Positions 1-8,559 of a DNA stretch of 64,000 bases are shown piece by piece. The translations under genes were made by a program, and so were the position numbers. The stretch's first letter is position 1; every line of letters begins with the position of its first letter. The stretch lies in NCBI RefSeq assembly GCF_000968685.2, contig NZ_LAKD02000001.1:400019-464018 (forward strand), written 5' to 3'. The stretch comes from Streptomyces antioxidans (GTDB taxonomy: Bacteria > Actinomycetota > Actinomycetes > Streptomycetales > Streptomycetaceae). The notes beneath the pieces are model-generated. The model was not told where the DNA came from, did no database searches, and saw nothing but the letters and a program-made list of their open reading frames with translations.

Positions 1-2
1 CG

Positions 3-1313
3 GTGGCCGAGCGGGCGGCGCTGCTGCGCCGCGTCGCCGAGCTGCTCCAGCGTGACCGCGAGACGATCGCGCTCATCGAGAGCCGTGACACCGGTAAGAC
101 CCTGGAGGAGGGCCGGGTCGACGTCGATGACGTGACCAACGCCTTCCGTTACTTCGCCGACCTGGTCGCGGGCGAATCGGCCGGGCGCGTGGTCGACGCG
201 GGCACCCCCGATGTGCACAGCGTCGTGGTCCATGAGCCGGTCGGCGTCTGCGCGATGATCACCCCCTGGAACTATCCGCTGCTCCAGGCCAGCTGGAAGG
301 TCGCCCCGGCGCTGGCCGCCGGGAACACCTTTGTGATCAAGCCCAGCGAAGTGACTCCGCTGTCCACCGTCCATCTGGTGAAGCTGCTGGCCGAGGCCGG
401 GTTGCCGGACGGGGTGGCCAATGTGGTCACCGGCGCGGGCGACCCCGTGGGCGCCCGGCTGTCCGAGCACCCCGATGTGGACCTGGTCTCCTTCACCGGT
501 GGTCTGGTCAGCGGCACCAAGGTCGCGCAGGCCGCCGCGCCGACGGTCAAGAAGGTCGCGCTGGAGCTCGGCGGCAAGAACCCCAATGTGGTCTTCGCCG
601 ACGCCTGTGCCACCGCCGAGGGCTTTGACACCGCCGTCGACCAGGCCCTGAACGCGGCCTTCATCCACAGCGGCCAGGTCTGCTCGGCCGGTGCCCGGCT
701 GATCATCGAGGAGTCGGTGCGCGAGCGGTTCGTGGCCGAGCTAGCCCGCCGCGCGGAGAAGATCAAACTGGGCCGGGGCACCGAGCACGGTGTCGAATGC
801 GGTCCGCTGGTCTCGGCCCAGCAGCTGGACAAGACCGAGGCGTATGTGGCGTCCGCCCTCGAGGAGGGCGCGCTGCTGCGGTGCGGTGGCAAGCAGCCGG
901 AGCCCAACGAGGCCCGCCCGGCCACGGGCTACTTCTATCTCCCGACCGTGCTCGACCAGTGCCACCGCGAGATGCGGGTGGTGCGGGAGGAGACGTTTGG
1001 GCCGATTCTGACGGTCGAGTCCTTCCAAACCGAGGACGAGGCCGTCACACTCGCCAATGACACGGAGTACGGACTGGCCGGCGCCGTCTGGTCCGCCGAC
1101 ACCGCCCGGGCGCGGCGCGTCGCCGCCCGGCTGCGGCACGGCACCGTGTGGATCAACGACTACCACCCCTATCTTCCGCAGGCCGAATGGGGCGGTTTCG
1201 GCAAGTCCGGGGTCGGGCGCGAGCTCGGTCCCGCGGGCCTTGACGAATACCGCGAGACCAAGCACGTCTACGAGAATCTGCGACCGAGCCCGGTGCGCTG
1301 GTTCGGCGGCTGA
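3..1313 (+). CDS. betB: betaine aldehyde dehydrogenase (5' end outside window)
   Basis: NAD(P)-dependent aldehyde dehydrogenase, likely converting betaine aldehyde to glycine betaine. The frame is already open at base 3 and about 60 N-terminal residues of the usual ~495 are missing, so the true start lies upstream. In the visible 436 residues I see PWNYP (88-92), the cofactor-loop SFTGG (163-167), the general-base Glu in LELGGKNP (E188), the nucleophilic Cys in SGQVCSAG (C227) and an EETFGP motif. It stands 226 bp ahead of a choline-dehydrogenase-like gene on the same strand. The family is certain; betaine aldehyde as substrate is inferred from the neighbours. Confidence 0.9.
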   Translation: MAERAALLRRVAELLQRDRETIALIESRDTGKTLEEGRVDVDDVTNAFRYFADLVAGESAGRVVDAGTPDVHSVVVHEPVGVCAMITPWNYPLLQASWKVAPALAAGNTFVIKPSEVTPLSTVHLVKLLAEAGLPDGVANVVTGAGDPVGARLSEHPDVDLVSFTGGLVSGTKVAQAAAPTVKKVALELGGKNPNVVFADACATAEGFDTAVDQALNAAFIHSGQVCSAGARLIIEESVRERFVAELARRAEKIKLGRGTEHGVECGPLVSAQQLDKTEAYVASALEEGALLRCGGKQPEPNEARPATGYFYLPTVLDQCHREMRVVREETFGPILTVESFQTEDEAVTLANDTEYGLAGAVWSADTARARRVAARLRHGTVWINDYHPYLPQAEWGGFGKSGVGRELGPAGLDEYRETKHVYENLRPSPVRWFGG

Positions 1314-1539
1314 CACCCGCCGCCGGCCCCGCCCGGGGCACGGCCGGGCCCGGATCCGTCCCCTGGGGTCCGGACTCGTCCCCCGGGGGACGGACCGGAC
1401 CGCATCCGATCGCGGCGGCCGACGGCGAGGAGCCCGTAGGCGCCTAAGGCACCCGGTAACACCCCACCCCAGGGGCGGCAGCAGCCCCCGGCCCGCACCG
1501 GCGCGAGCCATTTGGGTAAGACGCGAGGAGTAAACCCAT

Positions 1540-3126
1540 ATGTCCGTACCTGTCGCATACGACTACGTCGTGATCGGCGGCGGCACCGCAGGATCGGTGA
1601 TCGCTTCCCGGCTCACCGAGGACCCGGACATCCGTGTCGCCGTCATCGAGGGCGGACCGTCGGATGTCGACCGGCCCGATGTGCTCACCCTGCGCCGCTG
1701 GCTCGGCCTGCTCGGCGGCGACTTGGACTACGACTACCCCACCACCGAGCAGCCACGCGGAAATTCGCATATCCGGCACAGCCGGGCGCGGGTGCTCGGA
1801 GGGTGCTCCTCGCACAACACCCTGATCTCCTTCAAGCCGCTGCCTGGCGACTGGGACGAGTGGGCCGAGGCCGGTGCCGAGGGCTGGGACGCGGAGTCCA
1901 TGGACCCGTACTTCCGGCGGCTGCGCAACAACATCGTCCCGGTGGACGAGAAGGACCGTAACGCGATCGCGCGGGACTTCGTCGACGCCGCCCAGGCCGC
2001 CGCCGGGGTGCCGCGCGTCGAGGGGTTCAACAAGAAGCCGTTCCACGAGGGCGTCGGCTTCTTCGACCTCGCCTACCACCCGGAGAACAACAAGCGCTCC
2101 TCGGCGTCGGTCGCCTATCTGCACCCGTTCCTCGACCGGCCCAATCTGCGGCTGATGCTGGAGACCTGGGCGTACCGGCTGGAGCTTGACGACACCGGCC
2201 GGGTCACCGGTGTGCACGTCCGCACCAAGGACGGCGAGGAGATCCTGGTCCGCGCCGAGACCGAGGTCCTGGTCTGCGCGGGCGCCGTGGACACCCCGCG
2301 ACTGCTGATGCACTCCGGCATCGGGCCCAAGGCCGATCTCGAGGCGCTGGGCCTCCCCGCCGTCCACGATCTGCCGGGCGTCGGCGAGAACCTGCTGGAC
2401 CACCCCGAGTCGGTCATCGTGTGGGAGACGGACGGCCCCATTCCGGACAACTCCGCGATGGACTCCGACGCGGGGCTGTTCATCCGGCGGGACTCCGAAT
2501 CCCGGGGCCCGGACCTGATGTTCCACTTCTACCAAATCCCGTTCACCGACAATCCCGAGCGGCTGGGCTACGAGAAGCCCGAGCACGGTGTGTCGATGAC
2601 CCCCAACATCCCCAAGCCGCGCAGCCGCGGCCGGCTCTACCTCACCAGCGCCGACCCGTCCGTCAAGCCCGCCCTCGACTTCCGGTACTTCACGGACGAG
2701 GAGGACTACGACGGCCGCACGCTGGTCGACGGCATCCGTGTCGCGCGTGAGATCGCCAAGACCGAACCGCTGGCGAGCTGGCTCAAGCGCGAGGTGTGCC
2801 CGGGCCCGGAGATCACCTCGGACGAGGAGATCAGCGAGTACGCCCGCAAGGTCGCGCACACCGTGTACCACCCGGCGGGCACCTGTCGTATGGGTGCCAC
2901 GTCGGACGAACTCGCCGTGGTCGGCCCGGATCTGCGGATCCGGGGCCTGAGCGGCGTCCGTATCGCCGACGCGTCCGTCTTCCCGACGATGCCGGCCGTG
3001 AACCCGATGATCGGAGTCCTGATGGTGGGCGAGAAGTGCGCTGAGCTGCTGTTCGAGGAGCGCGATCGGGAACGGGACCGGCCCGATGACCGTGCCGCGA
3101 TGCTCGCGCCGGGAGGTGAGGCGTGA
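1540..3126 (+). CDS. betA: GMC-family choline dehydrogenase
   Basis: FAD-dependent glucose-methanol-choline oxidoreductase of 528 residues, likely oxidising choline to betaine aldehyde for the enzyme encoded just upstream. The N-terminal dinucleotide fold is [16 protein letters not shown] (residues 10-25). The C-terminal GMC active-site region HPAGTCRMG begins at H444, followed by [23 protein letters not shown] lies about 7 bases before the ATG. Its TGA overlaps the ATG of the ABC transporter ATPase (TGATG), so translation is probably coupled. Some GMC enzymes act on other alcohols; the choline assignment rests on context. Confidence 0.87.
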   Translation: MSVPVAYDYVVIGGGTAGSVIASRLTEDPDIRVAVIEGGPSDVDRPDVLTLRRWLGLLGGDLDYDYPTTEQPRGNSHIRHSRARVLGGCSSHNTLISFKPLPGDWDEWAEAGAEGWDAESMDPYFRRLRNNIVPVDEKDRNAIARDFVDAAQAAAGVPRVEGFNKKPFHEGVGFFDLAYHPENNKRSSASVAYLHPFLDRPNLRLMLETWAYRLELDDTGRVTGVHVRTKDGEEILVRAETEVLVCAGAVDTPRLLMHSGIGPKADLEALGLPAVHDLPGVGENLLDHPESVIVWETDGPIPDNSAMDSDAGLFIRRDSESRGPDLMFHFYQIPFTDNPERLGYEKPEHGVSMTPNIPKPRSRGRLYLTSADPSVKPALDFRYFTDEEDYDGRTLVDGIRVAREIAKTEPLASWLKREVCPGPEITSDEEISEYARKVAHTVYHPAGTCRMGATSDELAVVGPDLRIRGLSGVRIADASVFPTMPAVNPMIGVLMVGEKCAELLFEERDRERDRPDDRAAMLAPGGEA

Positions 3127-4226
3127 TGGCGACGACCGTGGTCCCCGAGACGCCCGACACCCCCGAGATCCCCGAGAGCGGCGAGCGCGCCCCGGTGTTC
3201 TCGGTCCGCGACCTGTGGAAGGTCTTCGGCCCCAAGGCCGACCGGATACCCGGGTCCGCCGAGGCGAAGCTGTCCGCCGCTGAGCTGCGTGCCCGCACCG
3301 GCTGCACCGCCGCCGTCCGCGAGGTCTCTTTCGACGTCCAGCCGGGCGAGGTGTTCGTGGTCATGGGGCTGTCCGGCTCCGGCAAGTCCACCCTCGTACG
3401 CTGCCTCACCCGGCTGATAGAGCCCACCTCCGGCTCCCTGAAGATCGACGGCGAGGACGTCCTGGCCATGGACAAGGCCCGGCTGCGTGATCTGCGCCGG
3501 CACCGCGCCGCCATGGTCTTCCAGCACTTCGGGCTGCTGCCGCACCGCTCCGTCCTGGACAACGTCGCCTACGGGCTGGAGATCCAGGGCGTGGGCAAGG
3601 CCGAGCGCCGGGCCAAGGCCGCCGAGGTGGTGGAGAAGGTCGGCCTCACCGGCCTCGAGCGCCGCCGCCCCGGCCAGCTCTCCGGTGGTCAGCAGCAGCG
3701 CGTGGGCCTGGCCCGGGCGCTGGCCGTCGACCCCGAGGTGCTGCTCTTCGACGAGCCGTTCAGCGCGCTCGACCCGCTGATCCGCCGCGATATGCAGGAG
3801 GAGGTCATCCGGCTGCACCACGAGGAGGGCCGGACGATGGTGTTCATCACCCATGACCTCAGTGAGGCGCTGCGGCTCGGCGACCGCATCATGCTGATGC
3901 GCGACGGCGGGATCGTGCAGCTGGGCACCCCGGAGGAGATCGTCGGCTCCCCGGCGGACGACTACGTACGGGACTTCGTCCGCGATGTGCCGCGGGAGCA
4001 GGTGCTGACCGTGCGCCGCGCCATGCGCCCCGCGACCTCCGACGAGCAGGACGACGGGCCCGCGCTGGCCCCGGGCACCACGGTCGCCGACGCGATCGAG
4101 GCCGTGGCCCGCACCGGCGGCCCCGCGCGCGTCGTGGACGGCGGCCGCTGCCTGGGCGTCGTCGACCACGCCTGTCTGCTGAGCGTCGTCGCGGGCCTGG
4201 ACGGCAAGGAGGTGGCCGCGGCATGA
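3126..4226 (+). CDS. proV: glycine betaine/proline ABC transporter ATP-binding protein
   Basis: Cytoplasmic ATPase of an osmoprotectant importer (OpuA/ProU type), about 366 residues. Walker A is GLSGSGKST (near residue 82-90), the signature is [10 protein letters not shown], Walker B is [11 protein letters not shown], and an H-loop THDLSEAL follows. The long N-terminal segment before Walker A (with FGPKAD) is typical of ProV/OpuAA. The C-terminal ~90 residues look like a partial CBS-type domain ([17 protein letters not shown]), which in OpuA relatives senses ionic strength. A GTG at 3123 is an alternative start; I chose the ATG that overlaps the upstream stop. Confidence 0.92.
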   Translation: MATTVVPETPDTPEIPESGERAPVFSVRDLWKVFGPKADRIPGSAEAKLSAAELRARTGCTAAVREVSFDVQPGEVFVVMGLSGSGKSTLVRCLTRLIEPTSGSLKIDGEDVLAMDKARLRDLRRHRAAMVFQHFGLLPHRSVLDNVAYGLEIQGVGKAERRAKAAEVVEKVGLTGLERRRPGQLSGGQQQRVGLARALAVDPEVLLFDEPFSALDPLIRRDMQEEVIRLHHEEGRTMVFITHDLSEALRLGDRIMLMRDGGIVQLGTPEEIVGSPADDYVRDFVRDVPREQVLTVRRAMRPATSDEQDDGPALAPGTTVADAIEAVARTGGPARVVDGGRCLGVVDHACLLSVVAGLDGKEVAAA

Positions 4227-4272
4227 GCCCCACCTCGACCCTCTCTCCGCCGGGTCGCACCGGGGGGCGCGT

Positions 4273-6294
4273 ATGAGTGCCACCACCACCCGCCCCTCCG
4301 CCGACCCCGGCACCGAACCGGCGGTCACCGGGACGGCGGCGGCCGAGGAGCGCCCGTCCCTGCTGAGCGCCGTCGTGCACAGCCACGCCGCGCGCAAGCT
4401 GGCGGTGCTCGTGGTGATCGCCGCCGTGCTCATACCGCTCGCGCACGCCAAGTGGGCGAGCGGCAGCTGGCCGGACGCGCTGACCGTCGATGTCTCAGAA
4501 CCGCTCGGCAAGGCCAGCGACTGGATCATCGACAACCGCGACAGCCACTGGATCTTCCTCTACTTCTTCGGCCACATCAGCAACGCGGTCATCATCTGCG
4601 TGCGCGCCGTCTACGTCGTCCTGCTCACCCTCGGCTGGGCCGGGGTGACGGCCGCCTCGACCCTGGTGGCCTGGCGGGTCGCCGGGGTGCGGGTCGCGGT
4701 GACGACGCTGGTGTCCTTCGCCGTGTGCGGGCTGCTGGGCATGTGGGTGCCGACGATGCAGACGCTCGCGCTGATGGCCGCCGCCGTCACCGCGTCCGTC
4801 GTCATCGGCGGGCTGCTGGGTCTGGCCGGTGGGCTCTCGGAACGGGCGTTCCGGGCGCTGCGCCCGATTCTGGACACCATGCAGGTGCTGCCCGCGTTCG
4901 CCTATCTGCTGCCCGTCGTGCTGGTCTTCGGCATCGGCGTACCGGGCGCGGTGCTGGCCACCGTGATCTACGCGGCGCCCCCGATGGCCCGGCTCACCGC
5001 CCTCGGCCTGCGCGGCGCGGACGCCGGGGTGCTGGAGGCGGTGGCCTCGCTCGGCGCCACCTGGCGGCAGCGGCTGCTGTCGGCCCGGCTGCCGCTGGCC
5101 CGCAAGGAGCTGCTGCTGGGCGTCAACCAGGCGATCATGATGGCGCTGTCCATGGCCGTCATCGCCTCCGTGATCGGCGGCGGCGGTCTCGGTGACCGCG
5201 TCTACCAGGCGCTGTCCAGCGTGGACGTCGGCAAGGCGCTGGCCGCCGGGCTCCCGATCGTGCTGCTCGCCGTCGTGATGGACCGCACCACCGCGTCCGC
5301 GGGCGAGCGCCTGGGCGAGCCCCCGGCCGAGGGCGGGCACCGGCTGCTGCGCGGCTGGCCCGCCTGGGCGGGCGTCGGGGTGGTCACCGTCGTGGTGACC
5401 CTCGTCGGACGGCTGGCCGGGTCCCAGACCTGGCCGACCGGCTGGACCGTCCCCATCGAGGAACCCGTCAACCAGTTCAAGGACTGGATGGTCGACCACC
5501 TCTACACGGGTGTGCCGGTCATCGGCGGCACCGCCGAATGGGCCGCGGACTACGTCAAGTGGATCCTGGACCCGCTGCGTGAGGGGCTTCAGGGCCTCCC
5601 GTGGTACGGGGTGCTGCTGATCGTCGCGACGCTGGCCTGGCTGATCGGCACCTGGGCCACCGCCCTGACCGCCACCGCCGCCATGGCCGCGATCGGTGTG
5701 CTCGGGGTGTGGGAGCCGTCCATGGACACCCTCTCCCAGGTGCTGGCCGCCGTTTTCGTCACGCTGGTGCTCGGCTTCGCGATCGGCATCGCGGCGGCGC
5801 GGTCCACCCGGCTGGAGCGGTTGCTGCGGCCGGTGCTGGATGTGTGCCAGACCATGCCGCAGTTCGTGTATCTGATCCCGGTGGTCGCGCTGTTCGGCGT
5901 CGGCCGCGCCCCGGCGGCCGCCGCCGCCATCGTCTACGCGCTGCCCGCCGTCATCCGTATCACCACCCAGGGGCTGCGGAACGTGGATCCGGCGGCGCTG
6001 GAGTCGGCGCGGTCGCTCGGCGCCACCCAGGGGCAGCAGCTGCGCCAGGTCCAGCTGCCGCTGGCCCGCCCGGCGCTGCTGCTCGCCGTCAACCAGGGCG
6101 TGGTGCTGGTGCTCGCCGTGGTGATCATCGGCGGTCTGGTGGGCTCGGGTGCGCTCGGCTACGACGTGGTGTTCGGCCTGGCCCAGGGCGATCTGGCCAC
6201 CGGTCTGGTCGCCGGCGCGGCCATCGTCTGCCTGGGTCTGATGCTGGACCGGGTCACCCAGCCGACGTCGCGCCGCGACAGGAAGGGGGCCTGA
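4273..6294 (+). CDS. proW: glycine betaine ABC transporter, two permease domains fused
   Basis: Inner-membrane subunit of the betaine importer, 673 residues, twice the normal length of a ProW/OpuAB permease. It carries two binding-protein-dependent permease domains in one chain: the first runs through LRPILDTMQVLPAFAYLLPV and ASLGATWRQRL, the second through LRPVLDVCQTMPQFVYLIPV and RSLGATQGQQL. Both retain the EAA-type loop that contacts the ATPase. One polypeptide could therefore form the entire pore. It begins 46 bases after the ATPase gene and ends one base before the binding-protein gene. Confidence 0.92.
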   Translation: MSATTTRPSADPGTEPAVTGTAAAEERPSLLSAVVHSHAARKLAVLVVIAAVLIPLAHAKWASGSWPDALTVDVSEPLGKASDWIIDNRDSHWIFLYFFGHISNAVIICVRAVYVVLLTLGWAGVTAASTLVAWRVAGVRVAVTTLVSFAVCGLLGMWVPTMQTLALMAAAVTASVVIGGLLGLAGGLSERAFRALRPILDTMQVLPAFAYLLPVVLVFGIGVPGAVLATVIYAAPPMARLTALGLRGADAGVLEAVASLGATWRQRLLSARLPLARKELLLGVNQAIMMALSMAVIASVIGGGGLGDRVYQALSSVDVGKALAAGLPIVLLAVVMDRTTASAGERLGEPPAEGGHRLLRGWPAWAGVGVVTVVVTLVGRLAGSQTWPTGWTVPIEEPVNQFKDWMVDHLYTGVPVIGGTAEWAADYVKWILDPLREGLQGLPWYGVLLIVATLAWLIGTWATALTATAAMAAIGVLGVWEPSMDTLSQVLAAVFVTLVLGFAIGIAAARSTRLERLLRPVLDVCQTMPQFVYLIPVVALFGVGRAPAAAAAIVYALPAVIRITTQGLRNVDPAALESARSLGATQGQQLRQVQLPLARPALLLAVNQGVVLVLAVVIIGGLVGSGALGYDVVFGLAQGDLATGLVAGAAIVCLGLMLDRVTQPTSRRDRKGA

Positions 6295-6295
6295 G

Positions 6296-7273
6296 ATGGC
6301 TCGCACCCGCACTCAGCTGCTGATGGCCGCCGCCGGGGTCGCGGCCGTGTTCACCGCGACCGGCTGCGGCGCGGCGGACATGACCAAGCAGTCCTCGCCG
6401 TACGCCAATGTGGGCGGGGCGAAGAGCGTCACGCTCTCCGTCCAGTCGTGGGTCGGCGCACAGTCCAATGTCGCGGTCGCCCAGTATCTGCTGGAGCACG
6501 AGCTGGGCTATCGCGTGGACACCGTGCAGGTGGACGAGGTTCCGGCGTGGGACGCGCTCAGCCAGGACCGGGTGGACGCGATCCTGGAGGACTGGGGCCA
6601 CCCGGAGCAGGAGCAGCGCTACGTCAAGGACAAGAAGACGATCGTGCCGGGCGGCGGGCTCGGCGTCACCGGCCATATCGGCTGGTGGGTGCCGAAGTAC
6701 TTCGCCGACGCCCATCCGGACGTCCTGAACTGGAAGAACCTCAACAAGTACGCGAAGACCTTCAAGACCGCGGAGAGCGGCGGCAAGGGCCAGCTGCTGG
6801 ACGGTTCGCCGTCCTATGTCACCAATGACAAGGCGCTGGTGAAGAACCTGAAGCTGAACTACCAGATCGTCTTCGCGGGTTCGGAGGCGGCGCAGATCAC
6901 GCAGATGAAGCAGTTCGCCAAGGCGAAGAAGCCGTTTCTGTCCTACTGGTACGAGCCGCAGTGGCTGTTCAATCAGGTGCCGATGGTCGAGGTCGAACTG
7001 CCCAAGTACACGGACGAGTGCGCCGATGAGGGCGCCGAGGACCCCGACTCCTTCGACTGCGCCTACCCGACCACACCGCTGCAGAAGTATCTGAACGCGG
7101 ACTTCGCGAAGAAGGGCGGCAAGGCGGCGGCGTTCCTGAAGAAGTTCCACTGGACCAAGAAGGACCAGAACGAGGTGTCCGAGCTGATCGCCTCGAAGGG
7201 GATGTCGCCGGAGGACGCCGCGAAGAAGTGGGTCGAGGCGCATCCGGACGTCTGGAAGAAGTGGCTGCCCTGA
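6296..7273 (+). CDS. proX: glycine betaine ABC transporter substrate-binding lipoprotein
   Basis: Extracellular binding protein of the betaine importer, 325 residues. The N-terminus is a lipoprotein signal with the lipobox ending at C24 (FTATGCGAA), so it should be anchored to the outer face of the membrane. The remainder matches the OpuAC fold, including SVQSWVGAQSNVAVAQYLLE and a conserved VPAWDALSQDRVDAILEDW stretch. GGAAGGGGG precedes the ATG. It is the last gene of the betaine operon and faces the convergent Uma2 gene. OpuAC proteins use aromatic cages for quaternary amines; I did not assign individual cage residues. Confidence 0.9.
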   Translation: MARTRTQLLMAAAGVAAVFTATGCGAADMTKQSSPYANVGGAKSVTLSVQSWVGAQSNVAVAQYLLEHELGYRVDTVQVDEVPAWDALSQDRVDAILEDWGHPEQEQRYVKDKKTIVPGGGLGVTGHIGWWVPKYFADAHPDVLNWKNLNKYAKTFKTAESGGKGQLLDGSPSYVTNDKALVKNLKLNYQIVFAGSEAAQITQMKQFAKAKKPFLSYWYEPQWLFNQVPMVEVELPKYTDECADEGAEDPDSFDCAYPTTPLQKYLNADFAKKGGKAAAFLKKFHWTKKDQNEVSELIASKGMSPEDAAKKWVEAHPDVWKKWLP

Positions 7274-7309
7274 GCCCGGCTCGCGCGCAGGGCCGCCTGG
7301 GCGACCGGA

Positions 7310-7882
7310 TTACTTGAGGAAGCCCGCGGTGTCGAGTTCGAGGCCGAGCGGTTCGGGGAGCGTTACCGGCTCCCCGAACGCCGCTCGGTGCTTCTTCCGG
7401 TAGCGGCCCTTTCCGTCCGGTACCGAGTACACGGTCGTGTAGCCCTCGTCGTCGTGCGGGTCGATCAGCAAATACATCGGCACGTTGGAGTGGGCGTACC
7501 CCTTGACCTTCGCCTGGAGATCGCGTGCTCGGGTGGAGGGCGATGTGATCTCGGCGACGAGCAGGACATCATCCGCCTGGACCTGCCACTCCTCCATGCT
7601 CTTCAGCGCTTCCGACTCGCAGATGAGCAGATCCGGGATGAACCTCTCCTCCGTCGCGGGAAGGAAGACCGTTGTGGTGTTGGTAATGCGCCATTGAGCC
7701 GGTACCTCGCGGACGAGCTGGAGATTCAGCTCGCTGAAGATCCAGTTGTGAAAATTCGCGGGCGTCGGTGAGATGACGATCTCCCCCCCGATGAGTTCTG
7801 CACGCACTCCATCCGGCAGCTCAAGCCGGGCATGGATGTCGAGCAGATTTTCGAACTCCTGGTCGGGCAGTGGCGCCGTCAT
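7310..7882 (-). CDS. Uma2 family (DUF820) restriction-endonuclease-fold protein
   Basis: A 190-residue protein of the Uma2/DUF820 family, which has a PD-(D/E)XK nuclease fold and is abundant in actinobacteria and cyanobacteria with no settled role. Visible signatures are ELIGGEIVISPTP near the start, FIPDLLIC, and VLLVAEITSPSTRARDLQAK, where Asp, Glu and Lys form the presumed catalytic core. I start at the ATG at 7882 because GGAGGTCTCGTG lies directly before it. The frame is open further upstream to 8020, but that part reads like non-coding sequence. It is convergent with proX. Confidence 0.85.
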   Translation of the reverse strand: MTAPLPDQEFENLLDIHARLELPDGVRAELIGGEIVISPTPANFHNWIFSELNLQLVREVPAQWRITNTTTVFLPATEERFIPDLLICESEALKSMEEWQVQADDVLLVAEITSPSTRARDLQAKVKGYAHSNVPMYLLIDPHDDEGYTTVYSVPDGKGRYRKKHRAAFGEPVTLPEPLGLELDTAGFLK

Positions 7883-7997
7883 CACGAGACCTCCCATTGG
7901 CGGGTCCCCCTTCTGGCTGTGTTGCGTTCGTGCCGTACTGCCATGCGGGGGCCTGCCACCATCATGCGGTACGCGATGGCTCCGACGTCGGACAATG

Positions 7998-8027
7998 GCC
8001 CCCGTCGTCATCAACGACAACGGGGGC
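7998..8027 (-). terminator. GC-rich hairpin downstream of the AhpD-like gene
   Basis: Arms GCCCCCGT (7998-8005) and ACGGGGGC (8020-8027) form an 8-bp perfect stem seven bases past the stop of the leftward AhpD-like gene. There is no U-tract, as is usual for streptomycete terminators. Confidence 0.45.
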
Positions 8028-8033
8028 AGATGG

Positions 8034-8513
8034 TCAGACGTTCGGCTTGTAGGAGCCGGGGGTCAAGCGGGTGGTCACACCGATGCGGTTCCAGGCGTTG
8101 ATGGTGAGGATCAGCGCGATGAGCTGGGCCAGCTCGCGTTCCTCGAAGTGCTTGGCGGCGTGCTCGTAGACCTCGTCGGGGACGAAGCCGTCGGTCAGGA
8201 CGGTGACGGCCTCGGTCAGGGCGAGGGCGGCCCGCTCCTTCTCGGTGTAGAGGTCAGTGGCCTCCTCCCAGGCGTTGAGGAGGTACAGGCGGTCCTCGGT
8301 CTCGCCCGCCGCGCGGGCGTCCTTGGTGTGCATGTCGATGCAGAAGGCACAGTGGTTGAGCTGTGAGGCACGGACTTTGACCAGTTCGGCCAGTGTCGGG
8401 TCGACGCCCTTTCTGGCGGCCGCGTCCAGAGCCACCATGGCCTTGTAGACCTCGGGGGCGGCCTTGGCGAACTGCATCCGGGGGCCGTGCGCATGAGAAG
8501 TACCGGTCGTCAT
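8034..8513 (-). CDS. AhpD-like / carboxymuconolactone decarboxylase family protein
   Basis: Protein of 159 residues in the CMD/AhpD superfamily, usually small redox enzymes that reduce peroxides or partner proteins. The diagnostic motif is complete: NHCAFCIDMHTKDA gives C55, C58 and H62, with E43 upstream as the proton-relay candidate. Length fits the stand-alone YnjA/AhpD-like subgroup. It is divergent from a MocR-type regulator only 46 bp away, an arrangement common for this pair, so the regulator probably controls it. The start is supported by a -10-like TAGCGT six bases ahead (leaderless); M13 is an alternative. Confidence 0.85.
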   Translation of the reverse strand: MTTGTSHAHGPRMQFAKAAPEVYKAMVALDAAARKGVDPTLAELVKVRASQLNHCAFCIDMHTKDARAAGETEDRLYLLNAWEEATDLYTEKERAALALTEAVTVLTDGFVPDEVYEHAAKHFEERELAQLIALILTINAWNRIGVTTRLTPGSYKPNV

Positions 8514-8559
8514 GGCTCCACGCTAGGGGCCGGGCGGCCCAGAGGTATGGTCCATTTCC
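8514..8559. promoter_or_regulatory. compact divergent promoter region, ahpD-like / mocR-like
   Basis: Only 46 bp separate the two divergent start codons. On the minus strand TAGCGT (8520-8525) is 6 bases before the AhpD-like ATG. On the plus strand TATGGT (8546-8551) is 8 bases before the MocR ATG. Neither gene has a convincing ribosome site, so both may be leaderless. A regulator bound here would cover both promoters. Confidence 0.45.

Noticed and set aside
1370..1395. Palindrome GTCCCCCGGGGGAC between betB and betA as an operator
   Set aside because: It consists of simple C/G runs in a GC-rich spacer, common by chance here, and has no conserved companion site.
2706..4535. A 609-codon minus-strand open frame opposite the betaine transporter genes
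   Set aside because: It is antisense to three well-supported genes and has the His/Gly/Arg-rich composition of a shadow frame.
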